Position numbers and translations under genes: made by a program. DNA of 14,922 bases, taken from Flavobacterium sp. GTDB taxonomy: Bacteria; Bacteroidota; Bacteroidia; Flavobacteriales; Flavobacteriaceae. The stretch spans positions 1 through 14,922 of the forward strand of contig JALRGZ010000160.1 in the NCBI GenBank assembly GCA_023253295.1, read 5' to 3'. Below are positions 7,225 through 14,878 of this stretch, piece after piece (positions within the stretch are counted from its first letter, which is position 1; each line of letters starts with the position of its first letter). The notes under the pieces are model-generated. The model was given only the letters and a program-made list of their open reading frames with translations, did not search any database and had not been told where the DNA came from.

Positions 7225-8501
7225 AATTCAATATTCTTAGCGGGTAAAATTTCAGTTCGAACACCTCCGAAGCCCACTCTTTCGTGACCTTCTCCTGCAT
7301 GACCTCTCATGATTACCTGGTCTCCATCCTGAATAAAAACTCTGGTAGTTCCGTCTTCTAACTGAACTGGTTTTGTTCCTTTCCAAGCTAATTCTAACAT
7401 TGATCCAAAACTATCCGGCGTAGCACCACTAATGGTTCCGGATGCATACAAATCACCTACTTGAATATTACATCCATTAATGGTATGATGCGCTAACTGT
7501 TGTTCCATTGTCCAATACAGATGTTTAAAATTCGATTGGCAGACAACTGTTTCTTTACTTTCCTGTGGCGCAATAGCTACTTCTAATTGGATATCAAAAG
7601 TTTCTCTTTTGGTTTCTTTCAGATAAGGTAACACCTCCACTTGTTGTTCCGGTGCTGCAACTTTAAATGGCTCTAAGGCTTCAAAAGTTACAATCCAAGG
7701 CGACATTGAAGAAGCAAAGTTTTTACCCAAAAATGGTCCAAGAGGCACATATTCCCATACCTGAATATCTCTGGCCGACCAATCATTAAAAAGTACCATC
7801 CCGAAGATATAATCATCTGCTTTATCAACAGCAACAATATCTCCTAATTGTGTTTCTTTTCCAATTACAAATCCCATTTCTAATTCAAAATCCAAACGTT
7901 TTGTTGGCCCAAAATCAGGTTTATCTTTAGCAGGATCTTTTAGTTGTCCATGAGGTCGATGGATTGGAGTATCACTCACCACTATTGAAGAAGCTCTACC
8001 GTGATAGCCTACCGGCATATGTTTCCAATTGGGTAAAAGTGCATTGTCCGGATCTCTAAACATAATTCCCACATTCGTAGCATGTTCCTTACTTGAATAG
8101 AAATCAGTGTAATTAGGAATATCAATTGGCAATAACATCTTCACTTCATCCTGTTTGTGCAAAGCCTCAGTAATACATTTACTGTCTTTTGTTATTTTAC
8201 TTCTTTCAATTAATAATGTTTGGATACATTTTCTAACAGCATTTGTTTTTTCTTTTCCCAAAGCAATAAAAGGATTCAAATAACGAGACTCAAAAATTCC
8301 TTTCGGTATTTCTAAATCATCAAAATATCCAAATTTTTGCACAATAGCTAAGTCCAAAAGATAATCTCCTATTGCGGTCGCAACAGCATGATGTCCTGTC
8401 TCCTTAGAAAAAACTCCAAAAGGAATATTAGCCAATGTAAAATCTGAATTTTCAGGAATTTCAATCCAACTTTTAATTTCTTTCATAATCCTATTCCTCA
8501 T
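7221..8501 (-). CDS. fahA: Fumarylacetoacetase
   Basis: This enzyme performs the last step of tyrosine breakdown, splitting fumarylacetoacetate into fumarate and acetoacetate. All known active-site residues of mouse FAH are found at a constant offset of +7. These are metal ligands Asp133, Glu206, Glu208 and Asp240, catalytic His140 in the SSKEHATNVG motif, and Lys260 in PFLGKN. The motif PVGYHGRASS (163-172) and the C-terminal SGTISG block are also typical. The 426-residue length is normal. The chosen ATG at 8501 overlaps the hppD stop as ATGA, which suggests translational coupling. A second ATG five codons later (8486, MKEIKSW) is an equally good protein start. The stop overlaps the next gene by ATGA as well. 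Confidence 0.96.
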   Translation of the reverse strand: MRNRIMKEIKSWIEIPENSDFTLANIPFGVFSKETGHHAVATAIGDYLLDLAIVQKFGYFDDLEIPKGIFESRYLNPFIALGKEKTNAVRKCIQTLLIERSKITKDSKCITEALHKQDEVKMLLPIDIPNYTDFYSSKEHATNVGIMFRDPDNALLPNWKHMPVGYHGRASSIVVSDTPIHRPHGQLKDPAKDKPDFGPTKRLDFELEMGFVIGKETQLGDIVAVDKADDYIFGMVLFNDWSARDIQVWEYVPLGPFLGKNFASSMSPWIVTFEALEPFKVAAPEQQVEVLPYLKETKRETFDIQLEVAIAPQESKETVVCQSNFKHLYWTMEQQLAHHTINGCNIQVGDLYASGTISGATPDSFGSMLELAWKGTKPVQLEDGTTRVFIQDGDQVIMRGHAGEGHERVGFGGVRTEILPAKNIEL

Positions 8502-9625
8502 AATGTTCCTCTAAGTTCCTGTTCTCTTTCAATAGCTTCAAACAAAGCTTTGAAATTTCCTTTTCCAAATGACTGTGCGCCTTTTCGCTGGATAATTTCA
8601 AAAAAGAGTGTTGGTCGGGTTACTAATGGCTTGGTGAAAATTTGCAATAAATAGCCTTCTTCATCTCTATCAATTAGAATATTCAATTCTTTCAGGCGTT
8701 TCATATCTTCATCGATTTCTCCTACTCTTTCCGTAACCGTATCATAATATACACCCGGTACGTTTAAAAATTGCACACCGCGTTTTCTTAATTCTGAAAC
8801 CGTATGAATAATATCATCCGTAGCTACTGCAATATGCTGCACGCCCGCATCATTATAAAACTCAATATATTCTTCAATTTGTGATTTACGTTTCCCATGA
8901 GCCGGTTCGTTAATTGGAAACTTAATTCTTCCGTTTCCATTACTCATTACCTTACTCATCAAAGCTGAATATTCGGTAGAGATGTCTTTATCATCAAAAG
9001 AAACTAACTGAGTGAATCCCATGACATTCGAATAGAAATCACACCATTTGTTCATTTCACCCAATTTCACATTCCCAACAATATGGTCAACATATTTAAG
9101 TCCGATAGGTTCCGGTTTAAAATCATCTGAAATAGCTTTAAATCCAGGTAGAAAAACACCATGATAAGCCGAACGCTCCACAAAAACATGAACCGTTTCA
9201 CCGTATGTATGGATTCCGGAAAAAATAACTAAACCATTTTCATCCGATTCGGTTCTTGGTTCAAAATAAGATACGGCACCCCGCTTAGTAGTTTCTTCCC
9301 ATGCTTTAATAGCATCATCTACCCAAAGAGCAATCACTTTTACTCCATCACCATGTGCATTCACAAAAGCATTAACAGGACCATCTTTAACTAAAGAAGA
9401 AGTCAACACTAAACGTATTTTTCCTTGTTCTAAAACATAAGAGACATTTGTTTTATTTCCAGTTTCAAGCCCTGAATAAGCTACCAATTGAAATCCAAAT
9501 GCTGAGCGGTAAAAATGTGCCGCTTGTTGGGCGTTACCCACATACATTTCGATATAATCGGTACCATTAATTGGTAAAAAATCTGCTGCTTCTTGAAATA
9601 TCTTTGCAATTTCCATTGTTTTCAT
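8498..9625 (-). CDS. hppD: 4-hydroxyphenylpyruvate dioxygenase
   Basis: This non-heme Fe(II) enzyme converts 4-hydroxyphenylpyruvate to homogentisate, with decarboxylation and side-chain migration. It has the two-vicinal-oxygen-chelate domain layout, with an N-terminal non-catalytic half (about 20-155) and a catalytic C-terminal half (about 175-350). The iron triad is visible as His181 (KYVDHIVGN), His264 (GVQHIAVATDDI) and Glu343 (LFFEIIQRKG). The C-terminal GAQSFGKGNFKALFEAIEREQ is characteristic of HPPD and separates it from hydroxymandelate synthase in context. The length of 375 is usual. It lies 19 bp after hmgA and overlaps fahA. The next in-frame Met is at codon 4, so the start is uncertain by three residues. 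Confidence 0.96.
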   Translation of the reverse strand: MKTMEIAKIFQEAADFLPINGTDYIEMYVGNAQQAAHFYRSAFGFQLVAYSGLETGNKTNVSYVLEQGKIRLVLTSSLVKDGPVNAFVNAHGDGVKVIALWVDDAIKAWEETTKRGAVSYFEPRTESDENGLVIFSGIHTYGETVHVFVERSAYHGVFLPGFKAISDDFKPEPIGLKYVDHIVGNVKLGEMNKWCDFYSNVMGFTQLVSFDDKDISTEYSALMSKVMSNGNGRIKFPINEPAHGKRKSQIEEYIEFYNDAGVQHIAVATDDIIHTVSELRKRGVQFLNVPGVYYDTVTERVGEIDEDMKRLKELNILIDRDEEGYLLQIFTKPLVTRPTLFFEIIQRKGAQSFGKGNFKALFEAIEREQELRGTL

Positions 9626-9644
9626 ACTATTTTTAATCTTTAAA

Positions 9645-10802
9645 TTATTCCAGCCAGGATTTATAATAATCCGGCAATTCTAATGAATAGGCATACTCTG
9701 TTACCATCAAAGGTTTAAAAGTATCTACCATTACAGCCAATTCTGCTGTTTCTTTTTGTCCAATACTACGTTCCATTGCTCCCGGATGTGGTCCATGAGG
9801 AATACCTGCCGGATGCAGACTTACATATCCTTTTTCGATATGATTGCGACTCATAAAATCGCCATCTACATAATAGAGTACTTCATCTGAATCAATATTA
9901 CTATGGTTATATGGAGCAGGAACAGCCTGCGGATGGTAGTCGTACAATCTTGGACAGAATGAACAAACCACAAAAGCATCGGTTTCAAAAGTTTGATGTA
10001 CCGGAGGTGGCTGATGCACACGTCCCGTAATAGGTTCGAAATCATGAATCGAAAAAGCATAAGGATAATTGTAACCATCCCAACCCACTACGTCAAAAGG
10101 GTGTGAAGCATAGACATATTCATGTAACATTCCTTGCTTTTTTATCATAATCGTAAAATCACCTATTTCATCATGCGTTTCTAAATCCTTAGGTTTACGA
10201 ATATCTCTTTCGCAATAAGGAGCATGCTCTAGTAATTGACCAAACCAATTTCGATAACGTTTTGGAGTATAAATAGGACGATGAGAAGTGACAATAAACA
10301 AACGATTATCTGCTGTTTCAAAATGAATTTGATAAATCATCCCTCTTGGAATCAAAAGATAATCTCCTGGTGAAAACTCTAAATTTCCCAATAGCGTTTT
10401 TAGTACGCCCTTACCCAGATGCACAAATAAAAGCTCATCTTCATCAGCATTTTTATAGAAATAATCATGCATTGAGGATTGGGGTGCCGCCAATTCAATC
10501 TGACAATCCTGATTGACTAAAATAGCTTTTCGGCTGTAAAGGTAATCCGACTCCGGTTTTACATTAAAACCAATAAAACATCTAGAAAGAGTATTGGTAC
10601 GTTCTATAACTTTTGGAGTGACAGAACGAGAACCACGCATTTCTTTTACCATTGTAGGTCGGTGCGTATGATACAATAAAGAAGACATTCCGTCAAACCC
10701 CACTGTTCCAAATAATTGTTCATAATAATAACCTCCTCCTTCCTTTGGAAAGGCTGTATGTCTTTTATGAGGTATATTTCCTAAAGAGTGGTAAATTGGC
10801 AT
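9645..10802 (-). CDS. hmgA: Homogentisate 1,2-dioxygenase
   Basis: This cupin-fold Fe(II) enzyme opens the homogentisate ring to give maleylacetoacetate. Support comes from GDYLLIPRGMIYQIHF (146-161), the segment VVGWDGYNYPYAFSIHDFEP (238-257), and the metal-binding region around His300, Glu307 and His336 (NHSNIDSDE and PHGPHPGA). It has 385 residues, shorter than the ~430-445 of human and Pseudomonas enzymes. The first iron histidine and the glutamate are 7 residues apart here, whereas in the human enzyme (His335/Glu341) they are 6 apart. This looks like the shorter subtype seen in some bacterial phyla. It lies 45 bp after the dehydrogenase, with no terminator between, and 19 bp before hppD. 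Position between hppD and fahA supports the function strongly. Confidence 0.92.
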   Translation of the reverse strand: MPIYHSLGNIPHKRHTAFPKEGGGYYYEQLFGTVGFDGMSSLLYHTHRPTMVKEMRGSRSVTPKVIERTNTLSRCFIGFNVKPESDYLYSRKAILVNQDCQIELAAPQSSMHDYFYKNADEDELLFVHLGKGVLKTLLGNLEFSPGDYLLIPRGMIYQIHFETADNRLFIVTSHRPIYTPKRYRNWFGQLLEHAPYCERDIRKPKDLETHDEIGDFTIMIKKQGMLHEYVYASHPFDVVGWDGYNYPYAFSIHDFEPITGRVHQPPPVHQTFETDAFVVCSFCPRLYDYHPQAVPAPYNHSNIDSDEVLYYVDGDFMSRNHIEKGYVSLHPAGIPHGPHPGAMERSIGQKETAELAVMVDTFKPLMVTEYAYSLELPDYYKSWLE

Positions 10803-10847
10803 AGCATTTTGAATTAAATTACTATTTTTTTGGTTAGATTAATACTA

Positions 10848-12065
10848 TCAATTCATCAGTTCACTGATGGAAAGTTCCAGTGCGGTTCTTGTGATATTAT
10901 GAGTATCTGATTGTTTTTTTCTAATGCGATCTAAAGCTTTATAAATCGTTTGGGAAGCATCTTTAAAAATAGAAACATCCGTAATTTCAGCATCTCCATT
11001 CATCAGAAAGGCAAAAACTCTGGCCATTCCACAGTTAGCAATAAAATCCGGAATTACAGTCAACTGAGTATCGGCGTAAGCCAAGGTTTCTCCGAAAAAT
11101 ATTTCCGGGTCATTAAATGGTACATTGGCTCCACAAGAAATAATTTCTAAACCATTTTTTACTAAACGCTCTAATTGTGATTTCGCTACTAATCTTGAAC
11201 CGGCACAAGGCACAAAAATATCGGCAGAAATATCCCAAATTGTATTGTTAGCGGTTTCAAAATCCATCAATTTATCTTTAGGAAGTCCTTCTTTAAAAAA
11301 TTGAGTTACTTCTTCTTTTGAAAAACCATTCGGAGCAATCAAACCTCCCTTAATATCAATGATTCCAACAATAGTTACTCCCAAACGTGATAAGTAATAA
11401 CCAGCAGCAGCACCTACATTTCCCCAACCTTGAATAATGGCTTTTTTTCCTTCTAAGTCTTTACTCCATAAATCACAAAAATGCTTTATGGATTCAGACA
11501 CACCATAACCTGTAATCATATCAGCAATAGTAAGCTTTCCTTTTGTATCTGGTGTAAATTCAGCATCTTCAATCACTTTGGAAACACCCAAACGTAATTT
11601 CCCTATTTTATGCACCTTTTGCGCTTCATCAGGATGATAATAGCCATTTACTATACCTTCTTGTGGATGCCACAAACCATAACTCTCTGTAATTGGAATT
11701 ACATCATGAATTTCATCCACATTCATATCACCACCTGTACCATAATAACTTTTCAATAAAGGCATTACGGCACGATACCATCTTTTAAGTACTTCGTTTT
11801 TTCTAGGGTCTTTAGGATCGAAATTTATTCCTGATTTAGCACCTCCAATAGCTGGTCCTGAAACCGTAAACTTAATTTCCATAGTCTTAGCCAAAGAAAC
11901 CACTTCCTTACGGTCTAAGCCAACACGCATTCTGGTTCCTCCTCCTGCAGCACCTCCTCTGAGTGAATTGATTACCATCCAACCTTCGGCTCCTAGTTCT
12001 TTGTCTTTCCATTCAAAAACAATTTCCGGTTCCGTTTCCTCAAATTTTTTGAGTAATTCCATCAT
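10848..12065 (-). CDS. Glu/Leu/Phe/Val family amino acid dehydrogenase
   Basis: This protein belongs to the NAD(P)-dependent dehydrogenases that oxidatively deaminate an L-amino acid to its 2-oxo acid. The substrate-side lysines are Lys65 (MEIKF) and Lys77 (GPAIGGAKSGINFDP), and the catalytic aspartate is probably Asp113 in GTGGDMNVDE. A Rossmann nucleotide site follows at GWGNVG (213-218). Its 405 residues fall between typical leucine/phenylalanine dehydrogenases (~360) and glutamate dehydrogenases (~420-450), so substrate cannot be read from length. It is the first gene of the operon, preceding hmgA by 45 bp. That place suggests it may turn phenylalanine or tyrosine into the 2-oxo acid that HPPD uses, or recycle glutamate from a transaminase coded elsewhere. 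Tandem ATG codons begin the gene; the first is chosen, but the second (12062) is possible. Confidence 0.88.
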   Translation of the reverse strand: MMELLKKFEETEPEIVFEWKDKELGAEGWMVINSLRGGAAGGGTRMRVGLDRKEVVSLAKTMEIKFTVSGPAIGGAKSGINFDPKDPRKNEVLKRWYRAVMPLLKSYYGTGGDMNVDEIHDVIPITESYGLWHPQEGIVNGYYHPDEAQKVHKIGKLRLGVSKVIEDAEFTPDTKGKLTIADMITGYGVSESIKHFCDLWSKDLEGKKAIIQGWGNVGAAAGYYLSRLGVTIVGIIDIKGGLIAPNGFSKEEVTQFFKEGLPKDKLMDFETANNTIWDISADIFVPCAGSRLVAKSQLERLVKNGLEIISCGANVPFNDPEIFFGETLAYADTQLTVIPDFIANCGMARVFAFLMNGDAEITDVSIFKDASQTIYKALDRIRKKQSDTHNITRTALELSISELMN

Positions 12066-12246
12066 AATAATTATAATTTTTATTAATAACTAATTACCCA
12101 AATCTACCTAAAAAACACATCCGTAAATTATAACCATCTACAAATTAATCATTTTGAAGAAAATTTGCAAACAAAAAACCAACTTTAAAGAAAAAAAGTT
12201 ATTTTTAAATATTAAAATAGTCGTACAACTTAAACTTTTTTCTTTT
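12066..12246. promoter_or_regulatory. Divergent regulatory region between the tyrosine operon and the Lrp-type regulator
   Basis: This 181-bp AT-rich region carries the start signals of both divergent units. Apart from the minus-strand -7 box it contains the 8-bp palindrome TTTGCAAA (12164-12171) and AACTTT(12181-12186)/AAAGTT(12195-12200) arms separated by 8 nt. Either could be part of an Lrp/AsnC operator; symmetry alone does not prove it. I saw no perfect TAnnTTTG box for the plus-strand gene. Confidence 0.4.
12099..12106 (-). promoter_or_regulatory. Candidate promoter of the phenylalanine/tyrosine operon (-7 box)
   Basis: The minus strand reads TAGATTTG, a perfect TAnnTTTG match, about 34 nt before the dehydrogenase start codon. 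A -33 TTG at the usual spacing is not clear. It lies in the divergent region shared with the lrp-type gene. Confidence 0.4.
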
Positions 12247-12711
12247 ATGTCACTTAGCCTTGATACCATCGATAAAAAAATACTAAATATCTTACAGGAA
12301 GATGGAAAAATCACAACAAAAGCGCTTGCTGATAAGCTTGGTATGACTACAACCCCCATTTTTGAACGCATCCGCCGAATGGAAAAGCATGGGGTTATTG
12401 ACAAATATGTTTGTTTATTGCAACCCAAAAAAATTGAACGAAAATTAATCGTATTTGCTTCCATCTCTATAAAGAACCACGGAGCCATCCATGTAGCTGA
12501 TTTTATTAAAGAAATGAATAAAACTCCCGAAGTCATGGAAGTCTATCACATAGGTGGAAACTATGATTTCTTAATAAAAGTAGTTACTCAAGATATGGAA
12601 ACCTACCAAAAATTTGTACTTCATAAACTATCTAACATCCCTAACATCGATCATGTACAAAGCTCATTTGTTCTTTCAAATGATAAGTATACTACAGCTT
12701 ATAAATTGTAA
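12247..12711 (+). CDS. Lrp/AsnC family transcriptional regulator
   Basis: The protein has 154 residues, the usual size of this family. An N-terminal winged helix-turn-helix spans about residues 5-55: LDTIDKKILNILQEDG, then ALADKLGMTTTPIFERIRRMEKHGVI. A C-terminal ligand-sensing RAM domain (about 68-145) includes the HIGGNYDFLIKV motif (101-112) that shapes the effector pocket. I chose the ATG at 12247 because it gives the canonical start; the frame stays open upstream to a TTG at 12154, but those 31 residues are Lys-rich, low complexity and atypical. It is transcribed away from the phenylalanine/tyrosine operon, and members of this family often sense an amino acid and control a neighbouring catabolic operon. 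It is thus the likely regulator, with Phe or Tyr as a plausible effector (inference). Confidence 0.92.
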   Translation: MSLSLDTIDKKILNILQEDGKITTKALADKLGMTTTPIFERIRRMEKHGVIDKYVCLLQPKKIERKLIVFASISIKNHGAIHVADFIKEMNKTPEVMEVYHIGGNYDFLIKVVTQDMETYQKFVLHKLSNIPNIDHVQSSFVLSNDKYTTAYKL

Positions 12712-12900
12712 AATCGCTATTTGTAAAAAAATAATTTCTAAAAAATGGATACTATCAATTACTTATTTCAGATTTTTTTACTCGAATTCGCTTAGAATAA
12801 AATTAGTTTAGATTACAATTCAACTGTGTTTATAATAAAATCAACCTCTTATTTAAATTAAACGAAGTATTACTTTAGATGAAAATTTTTGAACTATCAT

Positions 12901-12940
12901 AAAAAAAGGAGTATCAAATCCTCCGATTCGATACTCCTTT
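12901..12940 (-). terminator. Terminator after the FAH-family hydrolase gene
   Basis: Read on the minus strand, AAAGGAGTATC (12940-12930) pairs with GATACTCCTTT (12915-12905). The stem extends inward through a G-U wobble and AATC/GATT around a GGAG loop. T residues (12904-12901) follow. It begins 25 nt after the hydrolase stop. It may also stop plus-strand transcripts from the lrp-type gene, which has no other visible terminator in 12712-12900. Confidence 0.8.
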
Positions 12941-12965
12941 AAAAGAATTATATTTTTAGAATTAC

Positions 12966-13820
12966 CTATTTAGAATAAGCAACTGCTAATTGTTTACTTG
13001 ACCCTAAACCTTCGATTCCCAGTTCAATAACATCACCCGCTTTTACATAAATAGGATCTGGTTTAATTCCTAAACCTACTCCCGGTGGCGTTCCCGTACT
13101 AATGATATCACCAGGAAGTAATGTCATAAACTGACTTAAATAATGAACTAAAAATGGAATTTTGAACACTAGGTTAGACGTATTACTGTTTTGGAAAGTT
13201 TTTCCGTTTACAGTTAACCACATTTTAAGATTGTTTACATCAGTAATTTCATCCTGAGTAGCTAAAACAGGTCCCAGTGGCGCAAAAGTATCACATCCTT
13301 TACCTTTAGCCCATTGTCCTCCCATTTCAATTTGGAAAGCTCTTTCACTATAATCGTTCAATAAAGCATATCCGGCCACATAATCTAAAGCCTCTGCTTC
13401 TTCAACATAACTTGCTTTTTTTCCTACTACAAAAGCTAATTCCACTTCCCAGTCAGTTTTTTCACTTCCTTTTGGAATAACTAAATTATCATTTGGCCCG
13501 CACAAAGAAGTTGTTGATTTAAAGAAAATGATTGGCTCGGTTGGAATTGGAGCATTCGTTTCATGACAATGATCTACATAATTCAAACCAATACAAATAA
13601 TTTTTGAAGGTCTGGCTACCGGAGAACCTAAACGAACATCGTTAGCAACTTCTGGAAAAGAAGTTCCGTTTTCAATAGCTGCTTTTAATTGCTCTAAACC
13701 ATTATTTTCAAAAAAAGATTCATTATAATCTGTTACGATTGAAGAAACATCATATCTTTTTTCTCCAACTAAAATCCCTGGTCTCTCTTTTCCTTCTTCA
13801 CCAAAACGTATTAATTTCAT
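12966..13820 (-). CDS. FAH-family hydrolase, probable 2,4-diketo-3-deoxy-L-fuconate hydrolase
   Basis: This 284-residue protein belongs to the fumarylacetoacetate hydrolase superfamily, but to the short branch distinct from fahA in this window. Metal ligands are expected at Glu125 and Glu127 (DWEVELAFVVGK) and Asp156 (NDYSER). His84 in GLNYVDHCHE, the GKGCDTFAPLGP block (173-184) and STGTPPGVG (241-249) are typical of 2,4-dioxo-acid hydrolases of sugar-acid pathways. It lies 22 bp after a short-chain dehydrogenase that resembles 2-keto-3-deoxy-L-fuconate dehydrogenase. Together they would oxidise and cleave the deoxy-sugar acid to pyruvate and L-lactate. The L-rhamnonate version of the pathway or another acylpyruvate substrate is possible. 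Superfamily certain, substrate inferred. A terminator follows. Confidence 0.72.
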   Translation of the reverse strand: MKLIRFGEEGKERPGILVGEKRYDVSSIVTDYNESFFENNGLEQLKAAIENGTSFPEVANDVRLGSPVARPSKIICIGLNYVDHCHETNAPIPTEPIIFFKSTTSLCGPNDNLVIPKGSEKTDWEVELAFVVGKKASYVEEAEALDYVAGYALLNDYSERAFQIEMGGQWAKGKGCDTFAPLGPVLATQDEITDVNNLKMWLTVNGKTFQNSNTSNLVFKIPFLVHYLSQFMTLLPGDIISTGTPPGVGLGIKPDPIYVKAGDVIELGIEGLGSSKQLAVAYSK

Positions 13821-13842
13821 GCTATTTATTTTATATTAAAAT

Positions 13843-14607
13843 CTAATTATTCAATTTAATAAATCCTCCGTCAATAGGATAATCCGAACCTGTAATAAAT
13901 CCTGCTTCATCACTTGCTAAAAACAAAGCTAAAGTAGCAATTTCTTCTGGTTTTCCCATTCTTCCAATGGGTTGTGATTTAGATAATTTATCAAAAATTT
14001 CGGCCTCTTTTCCTGGGTAATTTTTAGCAATAAATCCATCTACAAACGGAGTATGTACACGAGCCGGAGAAATCGAATTACAACGAATATTCTCGTTGAT
14101 ATAATCTTTAGCTACTGATAAAGTCATTGACATTACCGCTCCTTTAGCAGTTGAATAAGCAAAACGATCCGGAATACCCACCCATGAAGCGATAGAAGCC
14201 AAATTAACAATAGCACCTCCTCCAGATTTACGGAATTGTGGAATAGAAGCAAATAAACAATTGTAAACTCCTTTTACATTCACAGCCATGATTCGGTCAA
14301 AATCGGCTTCAGGAGTAGTATCTACTTTACCTACGTGAGCAATTCCTGCATTGTTAACTAAAATATGGATATTTCCAATTTTTTCGAAAGTAGCTACTAC
14401 TTCATCATGTTGTGCTACATTACAAGCATGAGCAAAAACATTTCCTCCTTCTGCCTTAATTTCATCAACAGTAGATTGAGCACTTTCAGCTGTTAACTCT
14501 AAAATATGAACCTCAGCTCCTTGTTTAGCAAATAAAATGGAAATTGCTTTTCCTATTCCGCTTCCACCTCCAGTGATGATTGCTTTTTTGTCTTTTAATG
14601 AGAACAT
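13843..14607 (-). CDS. Short-chain dehydrogenase, probable 2-keto-3-deoxy-L-fuconate dehydrogenase
   Basis: This 254-residue classical SDR shows the cofactor site TGGGSGIG (12-19), NNAG (85-88) and the catalytic Ser138, Tyr151 and Lys155 (YSTAK). Glu37 at the end of the second strand would exclude the 2'-phosphate and favours NAD. The segment NSISPARVHTPFVDGFI (177-193), the following KNYPGKE and the C-terminal YPIDGGF resemble, from memory, the SDR of the Xanthomonas L-fuconate pathway, which oxidises 2-keto-3-deoxy-L-fuconate. The co-transcribed FAH-family hydrolase 22 bp downstream performs the next step of that route, which strengthens the call. Earlier genes of the pathway (dehydrogenase, lactonase, fuconate dehydratase) are not in the window. 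SDR substrate calls from sequence are often unsafe. Confidence 0.72.
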   Translation of the reverse strand: MFSLKDKKAIITGGGSGIGKAISILFAKQGAEVHILELTAESAQSTVDEIKAEGGNVFAHACNVAQHDEVVATFEKIGNIHILVNNAGIAHVGKVDTTPEADFDRIMAVNVKGVYNCLFASIPQFRKSGGGAIVNLASIASWVGIPDRFAYSTAKGAVMSMTLSVAKDYINENIRCNSISPARVHTPFVDGFIAKNYPGKEAEIFDKLSKSQPIGRMGKPEEIATLALFLASDEAGFITGSDYPIDGGFIKLNN

Positions 14608-14641
14608 TCTAAAAGTAGTATTAAATTATTAAAATTGTTAT

Positions 14642-14660
14642 TTTATCATAAAAGGATAAA
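14642..14660. repeat. Second inverted repeat upstream of the SDR gene
   Basis: TTTATC (14642-14647) and GATAAA (14655-14660) form 6-bp arms around a 7-nt spacer, 35 nt upstream of the SDR start. The half-site TTATC is shared with the longer repeat at 14674-14694. It could be a second operator half or chance in AT-rich DNA. Confidence 0.3.
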
Positions 14661-14673
14661 TTTCACCAACAAA

Positions 14674-14694
14674 TTATCTTCATTTTGAAGATAA
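14674..14694. promoter_or_regulatory. Candidate operator (perfect 8-bp inverted repeat) upstream of the SDR-hydrolase unit
   Basis: TTATCTTC (14674-14681) and GAAGATAA (14687-14694) form a perfect palindrome with a 5-nt spacer, 67 nt upstream of the SDR start. No T run follows on either side, so it is more like a protein-binding site than a terminator. A TATTTTTG -7-like box on the minus strand (14702-14709) lies just upstream, so the repeat would sit at the start of the transcript, a place suited to a repressor. Confidence 0.4.
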
Positions 14695-14863
14695 AATAGC
14701 TCAAAAATATAAAAAAGGTAAAATCAAAAACCTTTCATTTCATTCAGCAGCGATATAATTATCAGTAAATTAAAATTACAAGCTTACTAAAATATGAAAA
14801 AATAAAAGTACTATGTCATTTGCCTAAAAAATAATCCGATTTTATCCTTAACTAATTATTATT

Positions 14864-14871
14864 TATCTTTG
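14864..14871 (+). promoter_or_regulatory. Promoter (-7 box) of the edge gene at 14879
   Basis: The plus strand reads TATCTTTG, a perfect TAnnTTTG match, ending 7 nt before the ATG. A TTTA sequence lies at the -33 spacing (19 nt upstream), a weak match. Transcription would start about at the ATG, so the mRNA would be leaderless or nearly so. Confidence 0.45.
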
Positions 14872-14878
14872 GCAACTT

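Noticed and set aside
9866..10078. 70-codon minus-strand frame within hmgA
   Set aside because: It is a shifted frame inside the conserved C-terminal half of homogentisate dioxygenase.
12154..12246. N-terminal extension of the Lrp-type gene from a TTG codon
   Set aside because: The 31 extra residues are Lys-rich and low complexity, and the family normally starts as at the ATG at 12247.
12138..12536. 132-codon minus-strand open frame opposite the regulator gene
   Set aside because: It is antisense to the Lrp/AsnC gene, whose plus-strand product has clear HTH and RAM domains.
12614..12811. 65-codon plus-strand open frame at the end of the regulator gene
   Set aside because: It overlaps the RAM domain coding region out of frame and has low-complexity composition after it.
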